Source of the DNA: Mayfieldus sp963781495
GTDB taxonomy: Bacteria; Actinomycetota; Thermoleophilia; Solirubrobacterales; 70-9
Assembly (NCBI GenBank): GCA_963781495.1
Contig: CAWAFX010000002.1
Coordinates: forward strand, 1,364,001-1,428,000
Direction: 5' to 3'
Length of the DNA stretch: 64,000 bases
In this document: piece by piece, positions 9,192 to 17,678 of the stretch
Layout of the letters: the number at the start of each line of letters is the position of its first letter
Numbering within the stretch: the first letter of the stretch is position 1
Position numbers and translations under genes: made by a program
The notes under the pieces: model-generated
What the model saw: the letters and a program-made list of their open reading frames with translations, nothing else
Databases searched by the model: none
Told to the model about the DNA's origin: nothing

Positions 9192-9216
9192 CTACCCGCG
9201 CCCGCCGCCCCGAATC
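9192..9216 (-). promoter_or_regulatory. SigB/SigF-type promoter candidate before the TPP-enzyme operon
   Basis: On the minus strand GATTCG, 13 nt, GGGTAG. It matches the GTTT.../GGGTA class with one mismatch in the -35. The -10 box ends 57 nt before the ATG of the TPP enzyme at 9135. Confidence 0.5.
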
Positions 9217-9247
9217 GGGGCTGTCCGCACACTGACAAGGCGCGTCG

Positions 9248-9892
9248 TCAGCTCGGGACCCGCTGCGCCGGCCGCGAGGCCCATGCCGCGCGGCCCCAGA
9301 CCGCGTCGCCGAGCGGTACGCCCTGACGCCGGGCGCGGGTGACGTGCTGCCAGGCGGCCCGGGCTTCGTCGAAGCCGAGTGCGAGGAGAGCCAGCGAGAT
9401 CGCCGCCGACGCGAGGCACAGCGTGCACCAGTCCCCGGCCACGGTCGGTTGCACGATGATCAGCCCGATCGAGACCACACCCCCCAGGGCGAGAACGGCG
9501 CCGAGCGAGAGACAGGCCCAGGGCAGGCTGCGCCAGCGGTCGTCGCCTCCCAGCGCCAGCAGCAGCAGCTCGGACCCGTAGGCCGCCACGCCCGCCAGGG
9601 CGTCGGGAACGGGGTGGGTCAGGTCGAGCACCGTGCGCGAGTCGAAGAACGGATCCCAGACGTCGCTCCAGGCGTCCCACTGGTAGAGGGTCAGATAGAG
9701 CGCCAGCAGCAGTCCGCAGCCCGCCAGCGCCGCGAGCAGCGCCCGCCGTCCGAGCGAGGTCGGGTTGTGGTCCCAGCCTGGCGGGACGGCGTCGCCGGGC
9801 GGCTTGCCGGGATGTTCGACAGGCGGGGAGCTGGCTGTAGGCAGGGTCAAGGCGATCGCAGCCACCGCTACCCCGGACCGCCCAGCGAACAC
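9248..9892 (-). CDS. vitamin K epoxide reductase (VKOR)-like membrane protein
   Basis: About 214 residues with four to five hydrophobic helices. The redox motif CTLC (C156, C159) sits at the start of a helix (CTLCLASAAISLALL), as in the VKOR four-helix bundle that reoxidises DsbA-like thiol oxidases using quinone. The segment WDPFFDSR followed by HPVPDALAGVAAYG matches the loop and second helix of the bacterial family. The pair of loop cysteines found in classic VKOR is absent here, so relay of electrons to a partner is unclear. The N-terminus is uncertain: the GTG at 9892 gives a long polar start, and internal GTG or TTG starts are possible. Divergent from the SDR gene. Confidence 0.72.
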   Translation of the reverse strand: MFAGRSGVAVAAIALTLPTASSPPVEHPGKPPGDAVPPGWDHNPTSLGRRALLAALAGCGLLLALYLTLYQWDAWSDVWDPFFDSRTVLDLTHPVPDALAGVAAYGSELLLLALGGDDRWRSLPWACLSLGAVLALGGVVSIGLIIVQPTVAGDWCTLCLASAAISLALLALGFDEARAAWQHVTRARRQGVPLGDAVWGRAAWASRPAQRVPS

Positions 9893-10011
9893 CGGACGGG
9901 TCAGCGGCCCGACAGGGCCGCGAATGCAGGCACCGGGCGGCGGGTATGCCGATCGTTGTACGGCCGGGCGACTCGCTCGGTTTCGCCTTGGTCGAAAGGA
10001 AGAGGATCGAG

Positions 10012-11013
10012 ATGACAGCGAATCGAGAGGCAGTGGTGGTGACCGGCGCCTCGGCGGGCGTCGGGCGGGCGATCGCGCACGAGTTCGCCCGGCACGGGGC
10101 GCGGCTGGCGCTGCTAGCGCGGGGGGAGCAGGGCCTGGAGGAGGCGCGGCGCGAGGTCGAGTCGCTCGGGGGTGAGGCGATCGCGATCCCCACCGACGTG
10201 GCCGACCCCGAGCAGGTCGAATCGGCGGCAGAGCAGGCCGATGAGCGCTTCGGCGGCATCGACGTCTGGGTCAACGACGCGATGGCGACGATCTTCGCGC
10301 CCTTCGTCGAGATCGAGGCGGACGAATTCCGGCGCGCAACAGAGGTGACCTATCTGGGCGCCGTCTACGGGACGATGGCGGCGCTGAAGCGGATGGTCCC
10401 GCGCGACCACGGGACCGTGGTGCAGGTCGGGTCGGCGCTCTCCTACCGGGCGATTCCGCTTCAGGCGGCCTACTGCGGCGCCAAGTTCGGGATGCGGGGC
10501 TTCACCGACTCGGTGCGGACCGAGCTCATGCACGCCGATTCGAAGGTCTGGATCTCGATGGTGCAGCTGCCGGCGGTCAACACCCCGCAGTTCAACTGGT
10601 GCCGAACCAAGCTGCCCGACCACCCGCAGCCGGTGCCGCCGATCTACGAACCCGAGGTCCCCGCGCGGGCGGTCTATTACGCCGCCCACAAGCGGCGGCG
10701 CGAGGTCTACTGCGGGATCGGAGCCGTGAAGGCGATCGTCGGCAACAAGATCGCCCCTCGCTTCGCCGACTGGTACCTGGCCCGCACCGGCTTCGGCTCC
10801 CAGCAGGTGAAGGGCAAGCCCGTGGGCCCGGAACGGCCCGACAACCTCTTCGAGCCGGTTCCGGGGAAGGCCGCGACGCACGGGATCTTCGACGACAAGG
10901 CTCGCCACCACAGCGTCCAGCTCTGGGCGACCACGCACCGGCCGCTGATTGGCGCGCTGCTTGCCGCCGGCCTCTGCGGCGCCGGGGCGGGGATCGCCCG
11001 CCTCGCTCGATGA
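10012..11013 (+). CDS. SDR-family oxidoreductase
   Basis: 333 residues. N-terminal Rossmann motif TGASAGVG (about residues 10-17), catalytic YCGAK (Y154, K158), and the N-V-like DV.VNDAM stretch replacing the usual NNAG (ND in place of NN). The roughly 100 residues after the core end in a hydrophobic helix (LIGALLAAGLCGAGAGIA), suggesting a membrane tether. The ATG is preceded by AAAGGAAGAGGA, a good ribosome site. The stop overlaps the GH15 gene (ATGA). Substrate unknown; related long SDRs are annotated as general dehydrogenases. Confidence 0.87.
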   Translation: MTANREAVVVTGASAGVGRAIAHEFARHGARLALLARGEQGLEEARREVESLGGEAIAIPTDVADPEQVESAAEQADERFGGIDVWVNDAMATIFAPFVEIEADEFRRATEVTYLGAVYGTMAALKRMVPRDHGTVVQVGSALSYRAIPLQAAYCGAKFGMRGFTDSVRTELMHADSKVWISMVQLPAVNTPQFNWCRTKLPDHPQPVPPIYEPEVPARAVYYAAHKRRREVYCGIGAVKAIVGNKIAPRFADWYLARTGFGSQQVKGKPVGPERPDNLFEPVPGKAATHGIFDDKARHHSVQLWATTHRPLIGALLAAGLCGAGAGIARLAR

Positions 11014-12794
11014 ACGGGGGAATCGAGCTGCAGCCGGGGCTCGAGCAGCCGCATGTCCTGCGCGACTACGCGCTGCTGGCCGACGGCGAGCGCGGGGCCC
11101 TGCTCGGCCCCCGCGGCGACATATCCTGGATGTGCTTTCCCGGCTGGGACGGCGACGCGATCTTCTCGACCCTGATCGGCGGCGGGGGCGGCTACGCGGT
11201 CACCCCGCAGGCGAGATACGTGTGGGGCGGCTTCTACGAGCCCGGAACCCTGATCTGGCACAGCCGCTGGACCACCGACGAGCAATCCGTGATCGAGTGC
11301 CGCGAGGCCCTGGCCCTGCCGAGCCAACGCCAGCGGGCCGTTCTGCTGCGCCGCGTCAGCGCCGTCGCGGGGACCGCCAGAATGGGGGTTGCCCTCAACC
11401 TACGGCACGAGTTTGGCAGCGCGGCGATCCGTGACCTCAAGCTTTCCGATCAGGGCGAATGGCGGGGGCGCCTCGGCGACGCCCATGTCTGCTGGACCGG
11501 CGCCGAGCGGGCCGAGCCCAGGCCCGACGGACATCGCGGCAAGGTCCTGAGCGCGGATCTGGAGATCGGGGAGGGCGACCATCACGACCTGCTGCTGGCG
11601 ATCGACGCCCGCGCGGCGCCCGAGCCACAGGATCCACAGCAGGCATGGCAGGCGACCGAAGCCGCTTGGCAGGAGCGGGTGCCGCGCCTCGAGGCGACGC
11701 TCGCCCCACGTGATGCCCGCCACGCCTACGCCGTGCTGTCGGGTCTGACGACGGGGGGCGGCGGAATGGTCGCGGCCGCCACGACCTCGCTTCCCGAGCG
11801 GGCTCGGGAGGGCCGCAACTACGACTATCGCTACGTCTGGATCCGCGACCAGTGCTACGTCGGGCAGGCGGTGGCGAGGGCGGGCGCGCACCCGTTGATG
11901 GACGACGCGGTGCGCTTCGTGCGCGAGCGCCTGCTCGAGGATCGCGAGCACCTCAGCCCGGCCTACACCGCCGACGGCGGCGAGGTGCCGAAGCAGCGCC
12001 AGCTCGACCTGCCGGGCTATCCGGGGGGCAGCGACACGATCGGCAACTGGGTGCGCGACCAGTTCCAGCTCGACGCCTTCGGGGAGGCGCTGCTGCTGTT
12101 CGCCGCCGCCGACCGCCACGACCACCTCGATGCCGACGGCTGGCGCGCGGCCGAGATCGCGGTCGAGGCGATCGAGGCGCGGCGCAAGGAGAAGGACGCC
12201 GGGGTCTGGGAGACCGAGCCGCGCCACTGGGTGCACAGCCGGCTGATCTGCGCCGCGGGACTGCGGGCGATCGCCGAGCGCCAGACGCCCGGCGAGCGCG
12301 GCGCCGAGTGGAGCGCCCTGGCCGACCGGATGGTCGCCGAAGCGGCGAGCGACGGCCTTCACCCGTCCGGCCGCTGGCAACGAGCCCCTGACGACACGCG
12401 CCTCGACGCCTCGCTTCTGCTGGCGGCGATCCGCGGCGCGGTGCCCGCCGAAGACCCGCGCTCGCTCGCCACCCTCGAAGCGGTCGAGAACGAGCTGACC
12501 GAGGACGGATACGCGTATCGCTATCGCGCCGACGGCCAGCCCCTGGGCGAGGCCGAGGGGGCGTTCTTGCTCTGCGGGTTCTGGCTCTCACTGGCCTGGT
12601 ACCAGCAGGGCGACCACGAGCGCGCAGGCCGCTGGTTCGAACGCAACCGCGCCGCCTGCGGGACGCCTGGACTGCTCTCGGAGGAGTTCGACGTCCGCCA
12701 GCGCCAGCTGCGCGGCAACCTGCCGCAGGCGTTCGTGCACGGCCTGCTGCTTGAGTGCGCCTGCGCCGGTTACGAGGCCCACGGGCCAGGCTGA
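11010..12794 (+). CDS. glycoside hydrolase family 15 protein (glucoamylase/trehalase-like)
   Basis: 594 residues. An N-terminal beta-sandwich domain (DYALLADGERGALLGPRGDI, the usual opening of this family) is followed by an (alpha/alpha)6 barrel with RNYDYRYVWIRD, the GH15 signature, and GLLSEEFD with the likely catalytic base Glu near residue 553, then the conserved GNLPQAFVHG. Family members hydrolyse alpha-glucosidic bonds in glucans or trehalose. No signal peptide, so it is probably cytoplasmic and could act on trehalose or glycogen-derived oligomers. Translationally coupled to the SDR gene by a 4-nt overlap. Confidence 0.88.
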   Translation: MNGGIELQPGLEQPHVLRDYALLADGERGALLGPRGDISWMCFPGWDGDAIFSTLIGGGGGYAVTPQARYVWGGFYEPGTLIWHSRWTTDEQSVIECREALALPSQRQRAVLLRRVSAVAGTARMGVALNLRHEFGSAAIRDLKLSDQGEWRGRLGDAHVCWTGAERAEPRPDGHRGKVLSADLEIGEGDHHDLLLAIDARAAPEPQDPQQAWQATEAAWQERVPRLEATLAPRDARHAYAVLSGLTTGGGGMVAAATTSLPERAREGRNYDYRYVWIRDQCYVGQAVARAGAHPLMDDAVRFVRERLLEDREHLSPAYTADGGEVPKQRQLDLPGYPGGSDTIGNWVRDQFQLDAFGEALLLFAAADRHDHLDADGWRAAEIAVEAIEARRKEKDAGVWETEPRHWVHSRLICAAGLRAIAERQTPGERGAEWSALADRMVAEAASDGLHPSGRWQRAPDDTRLDASLLLAAIRGAVPAEDPRSLATLEAVENELTEDGYAYRYRADGQPLGEAEGAFLLCGFWLSLAWYQQGDHERAGRWFERNRAACGTPGLLSEEFDVRQRQLRGNLPQAFVHGLLLECACAGYEAHGPG

Positions 12795-12818
12795 CGGACC
12801 TCCGCGGGCCCAAAAGCA

Positions 12819-12844
12819 CGAAGGGCGGCCGTAGCCGCCCTTCG
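12819..12844. terminator. bidirectional intrinsic terminator between GH15 and HtaA-like genes
   Basis: A perfect 11-bp stem (CGAAGGGCGGC / GCCGCCCTTCG) with a 4-nt loop lies between convergent genes. On the minus strand the stem is followed by TGCTTTT, so it fits best as terminator of the HtaA-like gene and can serve the GH15 gene too. Confidence 0.8.
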
Positions 12845-12867
12845 CACTCGATTGGGAGGTGCCCCTG

Positions 12868-14229
12868 CTAGCGGGTGTTAACCGCCAGAGTCGAGACCCC
12901 GAACTTGTCGCCGCTGGCGAAGTCCAGGCCGGTGTTGCCGGACTTGTTCGGGAACAGCTGGTTGAGAACGCCCGTCGCCAGGTCGTTGTTGCGGATCACT
13001 CCGCCGGCGATGGTGACCGTCTTCGCGTTCGGGTCCGCGTTGACGGCGACCCCGGAGGAATCGATCGTCTGCCCGATCGCGATCCCCTTGTCGCCGGGGA
13101 ACACGCAGGGGCCCGGGGGTGGAGCCGCGTTGGGGCAGCCCGTGTTCGGGGCTCCGGGATTGGTCCCCCCGATCACCGTCTGGGCCTGCACGTTCATCAA
13201 CCCCAGGTTTGGCGCCAGGTTGGTTGTGTCGAGCACGCCCGGCGAGGCGCTGGGGCTGGGCCCCGGAGCCAGGCAGGGGGACGGCTGGGTGAATCCGTCG
13301 AGGGCGTCGACGCTTCCGTGGCCGCCGCTCATCAGCCGCACTCCGCCCGAGACCTGGATCACGCCGTCGGTCCCGGCCGGGCTGACCGTTCCGCTGCTGA
13401 CCGGGAAGCGGAAGCGCGCTGCGTCTCCCGCCGGCGGAGGTCCGAGGACGGGATCGGCCGTGAACGGAGCGGCGCGGGTGATGCGGGCCGGGTTGTTCGG
13501 ATCGCCTGCGATCACATCCACTCCGAAAGCCGGATCGATGCAGTGCGACGGCTGCTTGGCCGCGACCGTGTTCGGATCCGCACCGCTGCCCGGCACTGCC
13601 GGGTTGGCGGGCAGGTAGCCGTCGGGGACGTCGAGGTAGACGAACCCGCCTGTGATCGCCACCGTCTTCGGCTGCTCGGTCAACGTGACCTTCGCGAGCC
13701 GCCGGCTGGTGACCAGCGAGTGCAGCCCGAGCTTGCGATTGACGGTTCTGGCCAGGTGCTTGCCGAGTCGCGCCGAGATCCTCGAGAGCCGGGCGCCGAA
13801 GCCGATCCGGTCGACCTTCGCTCCACCAGGCTTGGAGCGCAGGCGGAGCAAGGTCAGATTGCGGCCGCCGATGCGTCCCTTCAGGTTGCCGCCCTTGACT
13901 CCGATCTTGGCGGTCAGCCTGTGGGCCACCAGCCGATGTCCGTGGCCCCGGAACTTGAGCGATCCCTTCAGCCTCACGCTGCCGGTCCCGGTGCTGGGGT
14001 CGATGCTGCTCGGTCCGGGCCGGATCCCAAATTTTCGTGGGCCCATCTTGACGTGATTGCGCTTCAGGGCCTTGCGAAAGCCCTTGGTGACGTTGAACGA
14101 CACCTTCCCCGTCTTCACGGGGTCGCCCGCCGCCGCTGCATTGGATGCCGCGATCAGCGCCGTCGCGGCCGCGGCGACGAATATCGGCATCGCCAGCCGG
14201 CGAATCCGGATCGAAATCTGTGCACTCAC
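12868..14229 (-). CDS. secreted HtaA-like protein
   Basis: 453 residues. The GTG at 14229 is chosen because GGAGGT ends 7 nt before it; the resulting N-terminus (SAQISIRIRRLA then a hydrophobic run ending SNAAAA) is a clean signal peptide. The mature N-terminal part (about residues 35-200) starts GKVSFNVTKGFRKALK, followed by beta-strand-rich sequence full of lysine and glycine, resembling one HtaA-type (heme-transport-associated) domain. The C-terminal half is long, proline- and glycine-rich, with few cysteines. No sortase signal or C-terminal anchor. The HtaA assignment is by resemblance only. The palindrome at 14343 upstream suggests control by the Crp-type regulator next door. Confidence 0.6.
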   Translation of the reverse strand: MSAQISIRIRRLAMPIFVAAAATALIAASNAAAAGDPVKTGKVSFNVTKGFRKALKRNHVKMGPRKFGIRPGPSSIDPSTGTGSVRLKGSLKFRGHGHRLVAHRLTAKIGVKGGNLKGRIGGRNLTLLRLRSKPGGAKVDRIGFGARLSRISARLGKHLARTVNRKLGLHSLVTSRRLAKVTLTEQPKTVAITGGFVYLDVPDGYLPANPAVPGSGADPNTVAAKQPSHCIDPAFGVDVIAGDPNNPARITRAAPFTADPVLGPPPAGDAARFRFPVSSGTVSPAGTDGVIQVSGGVRLMSGGHGSVDALDGFTQPSPCLAPGPSPSASPGVLDTTNLAPNLGLMNVQAQTVIGGTNPGAPNTGCPNAAPPPGPCVFPGDKGIAIGQTIDSSGVAVNADPNAKTVTIAGGVIRNNDLATGVLNQLFPNKSGNTGLDFASGDKFGVSTLAVNTR

Positions 14230-14342
14230 TCCCTGCACCTCCATGGACGGGACGCCGGGCGCTAACGCCGGGCGCCGATTGTTGGTCGACACGCTGGTCA
14301 ACCCCTCTGCGGCCGATTGGCAGCGGGACGGCTTGCTGCGTG

Positions 14343-14356
14343 GTCAGCCGGATGAC
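14343..14356. promoter_or_regulatory. palindrome GTCA-GCCGGA-TGAC upstream of HtaA-like gene
   Basis: A 14-bp site with inverted GTCA/TGAC arms lies 114 bp upstream of the HtaA-like start and just past the end of the Crp-type gene. The same sequence with one base changed occurs at 15302-15315. Candidate operator of the Crp-type regulator. Confidence 0.5.
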
Positions 14357-14384
14357 ATCCGCTCCGGCAGTGCGGCAGGGGGCG

Positions 14385-15188
14385 CTAGCTCGTGAACTCC
14401 GAGATCGGAAGCGCGCCCGAAGCGTGCTCGTAGGCGGCCCGCAGGTCCTCGGGCGCCTCGCCGACCAGCAGCCAGCTGCCGTCGTCGCGCTCGACCAGCG
14501 AACCCTCCGCGCGCAGGGCGCTGAGGGCCGTGGTGACCGACGGTCGCTGCGCTCCGACCAGCTGGGCGAGCATCCGGTGTGGCAGGTGGACCGGGACGAT
14601 GACCCCGGAGCTCGTCATCCGGCCCCAGCGGTCGGCGAAGTGCCACATCGCCAGCAGCAGCCGCTGCTGGAGGTTTCGGACGTGACAGATCGCGAGCTGG
14701 AACGAGAGCCAGCGCGAGCGCAGGATCAGCCGGTCCATCAGCGCCGCCGAGACCTCCGGCCAGCGGGCCATGTTGAGCGCGAAGCGGCGGTCGAGGATCG
14801 CCACCGAGGCCCGGCGCAGCACCATCCAGTGCGGCTCGGCGAGTATCTCGCTGGCCGGTACCGGCCTGACCCAGGGGCGCAGCAGGTCGCCGGGGCCGAC
14901 CAGTTCGATGCCGCTGTTCTTGCCGACGCAGACCTCGCGCCAGAGCAGCCCCTCGAGGACCAGCAATCCGATGCTGCCGCGCTGTTGCCGCAGCGTGCCG
15001 ACGCCGTCCGAATCGGATGCCTCGTCGAAACTCCACTCGCCCGGGTCGAGCTCGAGCCTACGGGCAAGACCGAGCTGCTGGGCCCGAACGCGGTCCTCAC
15101 CAAGATCGGCGAAGAGATCGGGGTCATAGTCGGCGACTCGGACCGCAGCCGCCTTGCGGGCCTCGAAGAGCTGGCTGGTCGGCTCCAT
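14385..15188 (-). CDS. Crp/Fnr-family transcriptional regulator
   Basis: 267 residues from the ATG at 15188, which has AGGGAGGG just upstream (spacing short); a TTG 33 nt further up is an alternative. The N-terminal 150 residues are compatible with a cyclic-nucleotide-binding-like fold (IGLLVLEGLLWRE), followed by a long dimerisation helix (ALMDRLILRSRWLSFQLA) and a winged helix at about 195-250 (VHLPHRMLAQLVGAQRPSV, then RAEGSLVERDDG). No Fnr-type cysteine cluster is seen at the N-terminus. Divergent from the cox-qcr operon, so control of respiration is likely. The effector is unknown. Confidence 0.82.
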   Translation of the reverse strand: MEPTSQLFEARKAAAVRVADYDPDLFADLGEDRVRAQQLGLARRLELDPGEWSFDEASDSDGVGTLRQQRGSIGLLVLEGLLWREVCVGKNSGIELVGPGDLLRPWVRPVPASEILAEPHWMVLRRASVAILDRRFALNMARWPEVSAALMDRLILRSRWLSFQLAICHVRNLQQRLLLAMWHFADRWGRMTSSGVIVPVHLPHRMLAQLVGAQRPSVTTALSALRAEGSLVERDDGSWLLVGEAPEDLRAAYEHASGALPISEFTS

Positions 15189-15301
15189 GCCCTCCCTATT
15201 GCCGCGTCTGACGACTCTCAACCCTCCGGGGGCGACGGTCAGCTCGTGGTCGGACTTCGCCGGCGAGCCGTCCGCACCGCTGGGCCCCCGGGGCCCGGGT
15301 T

Positions 15302-15315
15302 GTCAGCCGTATGAC
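15302..15315. promoter_or_regulatory. palindrome GTCA-GCCGTA-TGAC upstream of cox-qcr operon
   Basis: 14-bp inverted GTCA/TGAC site in the divergent region between the Crp-type gene and coxB. It lies 27 bp upstream of the -35 box at 15343 and is nearly identical to the site at 14343. It is probably bound by the Crp-type regulator. Confidence 0.52.
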
Positions 15316-15342
15316 CCGGGTCGCCGGATAGCGCCCGGTGCG

Positions 15343-15367
15343 GTTTCCAGCCCCGGGCGCTGGGTAC
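15343..15367 (+). promoter_or_regulatory. SigB/SigF-type promoter candidate for the cox-qcr operon
   Basis: GTTTCC, 13 nt, GGGTAC. Good match to the GTTT.../GGGTA class. Transcription would begin near 15374, which rules out in-frame coxB starts further upstream and leaves a leader of about 38 nt before the proposed start. Confidence 0.6.
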
Positions 15368-15411
15368 GGAGGCAGCACAAAGCTCGGCCTTGGCAAAGAA
15401 GGATCGCGGCG

Positions 15412-16056
15412 CTGACCGACACCCGGCAGCAGTTCAACTCACTTTTCACCCTCTATGTCGCGATCGCAGCCGCGATCGCGGTGATCATCTTCGCCCTCGT
15501 CCTCTATGCCCTCGTCCGCTACCGCCGCCGCGACGGCCGGGTGCCATCGAGGCGCAGCGAAGCGAACCTGCTCGAGGGGATTGCGGCAATCGCGATCCTC
15601 GCGATCGTCGTCGTGGTCCTTGCCGCCACCTTCACGACCGAGTCGAAGGTCGACGCGACGCCGCGTGGCTCGCTGCAGGTACGGGTGACGGCGTTTCAGT
15701 GGGGCTGGCGTTTCGACTATCCGGGACAGGGCGTCTCGGTGATCGGCGACTCCAACCACGAGCCCGTGCTCGGTGTCCCTTCCGGACGTGAGATCTCCTT
15801 CGCGATCACCTCGCGCGACGTCATCCACGCTTTCTGGATCCCGTCCGAGCGCTTCAAGCGCGACGCCTTCCCCGACCGCGTCAACCACTTCGACCTCGTC
15901 TTCGACCAGCCGGGCGGACATCAGGGGGAGTGCGCCGAGTTCTGCGGCCTGCGCCACACGAACATGCGCTTCCGCGTCCTCGTCCTCGGCGGCTCCGATT
16001 TCCAGCGCTGGCTCGCCGTGCAGCGATCGAACGCGGCCCAGGCGGAGAGCCAGTGA
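15412..16056 (+). CDS. cytochrome c oxidase subunit II
   Basis: 214 residues with two N-terminal transmembrane helices and a CuA domain. CuA ligands are visible: His in DVIHAFWIP and the CAEFCGLRHTNM cluster (Cys, Glu carbonyl, Cys, His, Met); the aromatic patch FQWGWRF is also present. Start choice: the frame is open far upstream, but a promoter at 15343-15367 and overlap with the divergent regulator argue for a start after 15374. The only plausible codon is a CTG at 15412, 9 nt after AGAAGG, giving MTDTRQQFNSLF, the usual opening of actinobacterial subunit II. CTG starts are rare, so this needs N-terminal confirmation. First gene of the respiratory operon. Confidence 0.85.
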   Translation: MTDTRQQFNSLFTLYVAIAAAIAVIIFALVLYALVRYRRRDGRVPSRRSEANLLEGIAAIAILAIVVVVLAATFTTESKVDATPRGSLQVRVTAFQWGWRFDYPGQGVSVIGDSNHEPVLGVPSGREISFAITSRDVIHAFWIPSERFKRDAFPDRVNHFDLVFDQPGGHQGECAEFCGLRHTNMRFRVLVLGGSDFQRWLAVQRSNAAQAESQ

Positions 16057-17678
16057 GCAGCGCCTCGGCCCAGCCGGCCCTGAAGGCCAGCACCGGTCTC
16101 GTCCCGGAGCCGCGCTCCAGCGCCCTGGGCTGGCTCGCCTCGACCGACCACAAGCGCACCGCGGCGAAGGTGGCCGTCGCCGCCTTCGTCTTCTTTCTGG
16201 CCAGCGGCCTGCTGGCGCTGCTGATGCGAACCGAGCTCGCACGACCGGGGTTGCAGGTGATCTCCGAGAACACCTACAACGAGTTCTTCACGATGCATGG
16301 CTCGGGGATGATCTACCTCGCGATCACCCCGGCCGCGCTCGCCCTCGGCCTCTATTTCGTGCCGCTTCAGATCGGCGCCGCCGAGATCGCTGCGCCGAGG
16401 CTGCCGCTGGCCGGATTCTGGCTGCTGGCAAGCGGTGGCGTGACAATGTTCAGCGGTTTCCTCACCGATCAGGGCCCTGGTCGCGCAGGCTGGACCGCCT
16501 ACTACCCGCTCTCTGGCAGCTCGGCCAGCCCCGGGGTCGGGATGGACCTCTGGATCATCGGGGTGATCCTCGCGACCGCCGGCGTCCTGTTGATGGCAAT
16601 TTCGGTGCTGGCGACGATCGTGCGTCTTCGCGCACCCGCGATGACGATGCTGCGGATGCCGATCTTCACCTGGTCGATGTTGGTGACGGTGCTGATGGTG
16701 GTCGGCACCTTCCCGATCCTGATCGTGGCGATGGCGTTGCTGCTCGCCGACCGCCACATCGGCGGCATCTTCGATGGCAGCGGAGGTGCCATTACTTACC
16801 AGCACCTGTTCTGGTTCTACGGGCATCCGGTCGTCTACGTGATGTTCTTCCCCTTCCTCGGAGCGGTCGCCGAGGTGATCTCCACCTTCTCCGCCCGCCG
16901 CTTCTTCGGCTACAGGCTGGCGGTCGTCTCGCTGCTGCTCTTCACCGGCCTCTCGATGTCGGTCTGGGCGCACCACATGTTCACCACCGGCGGCGTCAAG
17001 AACCAGTACTTCTCGCTCACCTCGCACCTGCTCGCGGTACCGGCCGGGATCGAGTACTTCGACCTGATCGCGACGATGATCGGCGGGGCGATCCTGCTGC
17101 GCACCCCGATGCTCTTCGCCGTCGCCTTCGTCCTCCAGTTCCTGATCGGGGGCCTGACCGGGATCATCGTCGCCTCACCTCCGCTGGATTACCACGTGCA
17201 CGACAGCTTCTTCGTCGTCGCCCACTTCCACTACACGCTGTTCGCCGGCAGCCTCTTCGGACTCTTCGCCGGCGTCTACTACTGGTTCCCGAAGGTCACC
17301 GGCGCGATGCTGCGCGAGGGGCTGGGGAAGCTGCACTTCTGGCTCCTGGTGCTGGGCGCGAACCTGACCTTCTTCCCGATGTTCTTCCTCGGCTTCGACG
17401 GGATGCAGCGCCGGGTCGCCGACTACCCGTCCAACCTCGGCGACCTCAACCTGCTGTCCTCGATCGGCGCCGGCGTGATCGCGATCGCGATCTGCGTCTT
17501 CATCGCCAACCTCTTCGTCTCCCTGCGCGACCGAGAGGAGGCCGGCGACGACCCCTGGCAGGGCCAGAGCCTGGAATGGTGGACGACATCGCCGCCGCCG
17601 CGGCACAACTTCGCCTCGCTGCCGCCGATCCGCTCCTACGCGCCGCTCCTCGACCTGCGCGAGAAGGAGCAGGCGTGA
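16053..17678 (+). CDS. cytochrome c oxidase subunit I
   Basis: 541 residues, about 12 transmembrane helices, heme-copper oxidase core. Heme and CuB ligands are present: FTMHGSGM (heme a His), FYGHPVVY (CuB His and the cross-linked Tyr), AHHMF (two CuB His), and VAHFHY (heme a3 and heme a His). Two usual proton-path residues are replaced: GHPEVY reads GHPVVY (Glu to Val) and the VPTGIK lysine reads VPAGIE. This departs from A1-type aa3 oxidases. GTG start overlapping coxB by 4 nt. It probably receives electrons from cytochrome c/QcrC; no gene for subunit III is in this operon. Confidence 0.93.
   Translation: MSSASAQPALKASTGLVPEPRSSALGWLASTDHKRTAAKVAVAAFVFFLASGLLALLMRTELARPGLQVISENTYNEFFTMHGSGMIYLAITPAALALGLYFVPLQIGAAEIAAPRLPLAGFWLLASGGVTMFSGFLTDQGPGRAGWTAYYPLSGSSASPGVGMDLWIIGVILATAGVLLMAISVLATIVRLRAPAMTMLRMPIFTWSMLVTVLMVVGTFPILIVAMALLLADRHIGGIFDGSGGAITYQHLFWFYGHPVVYVMFFPFLGAVAEVISTFSARRFFGYRLAVVSLLLFTGLSMSVWAHHMFTTGGVKNQYFSLTSHLLAVPAGIEYFDLIATMIGGAILLRTPMLFAVAFVLQFLIGGLTGIIVASPPLDYHVHDSFFVVAHFHYTLFAGSLFGLFAGVYYWFPKVTGAMLREGLGKLHFWLLVLGANLTFFPMFFLGFDGMQRRVADYPSNLGDLNLLSSIGAGVIAIAICVFIANLFVSLRDREEAGDDPWQGQSLEWWTTSPPPRHNFASLPPIRSYAPLLDLREKEQA

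Noticed and set aside
9942..9947. GGGTAT upstream of the SDR gene as a stress promoter
   Set aside because: The 13-14 nt spaced -35 positions read AATGCA or GAATGC, not GTTT-like. Left out of the SigB-type list.
15154..15411. In-frame upstream extension of coxB as the true N-terminus
   Set aside because: It overlaps the divergent regulator and contains a promoter and palindrome; sequence has no membrane or signal features.
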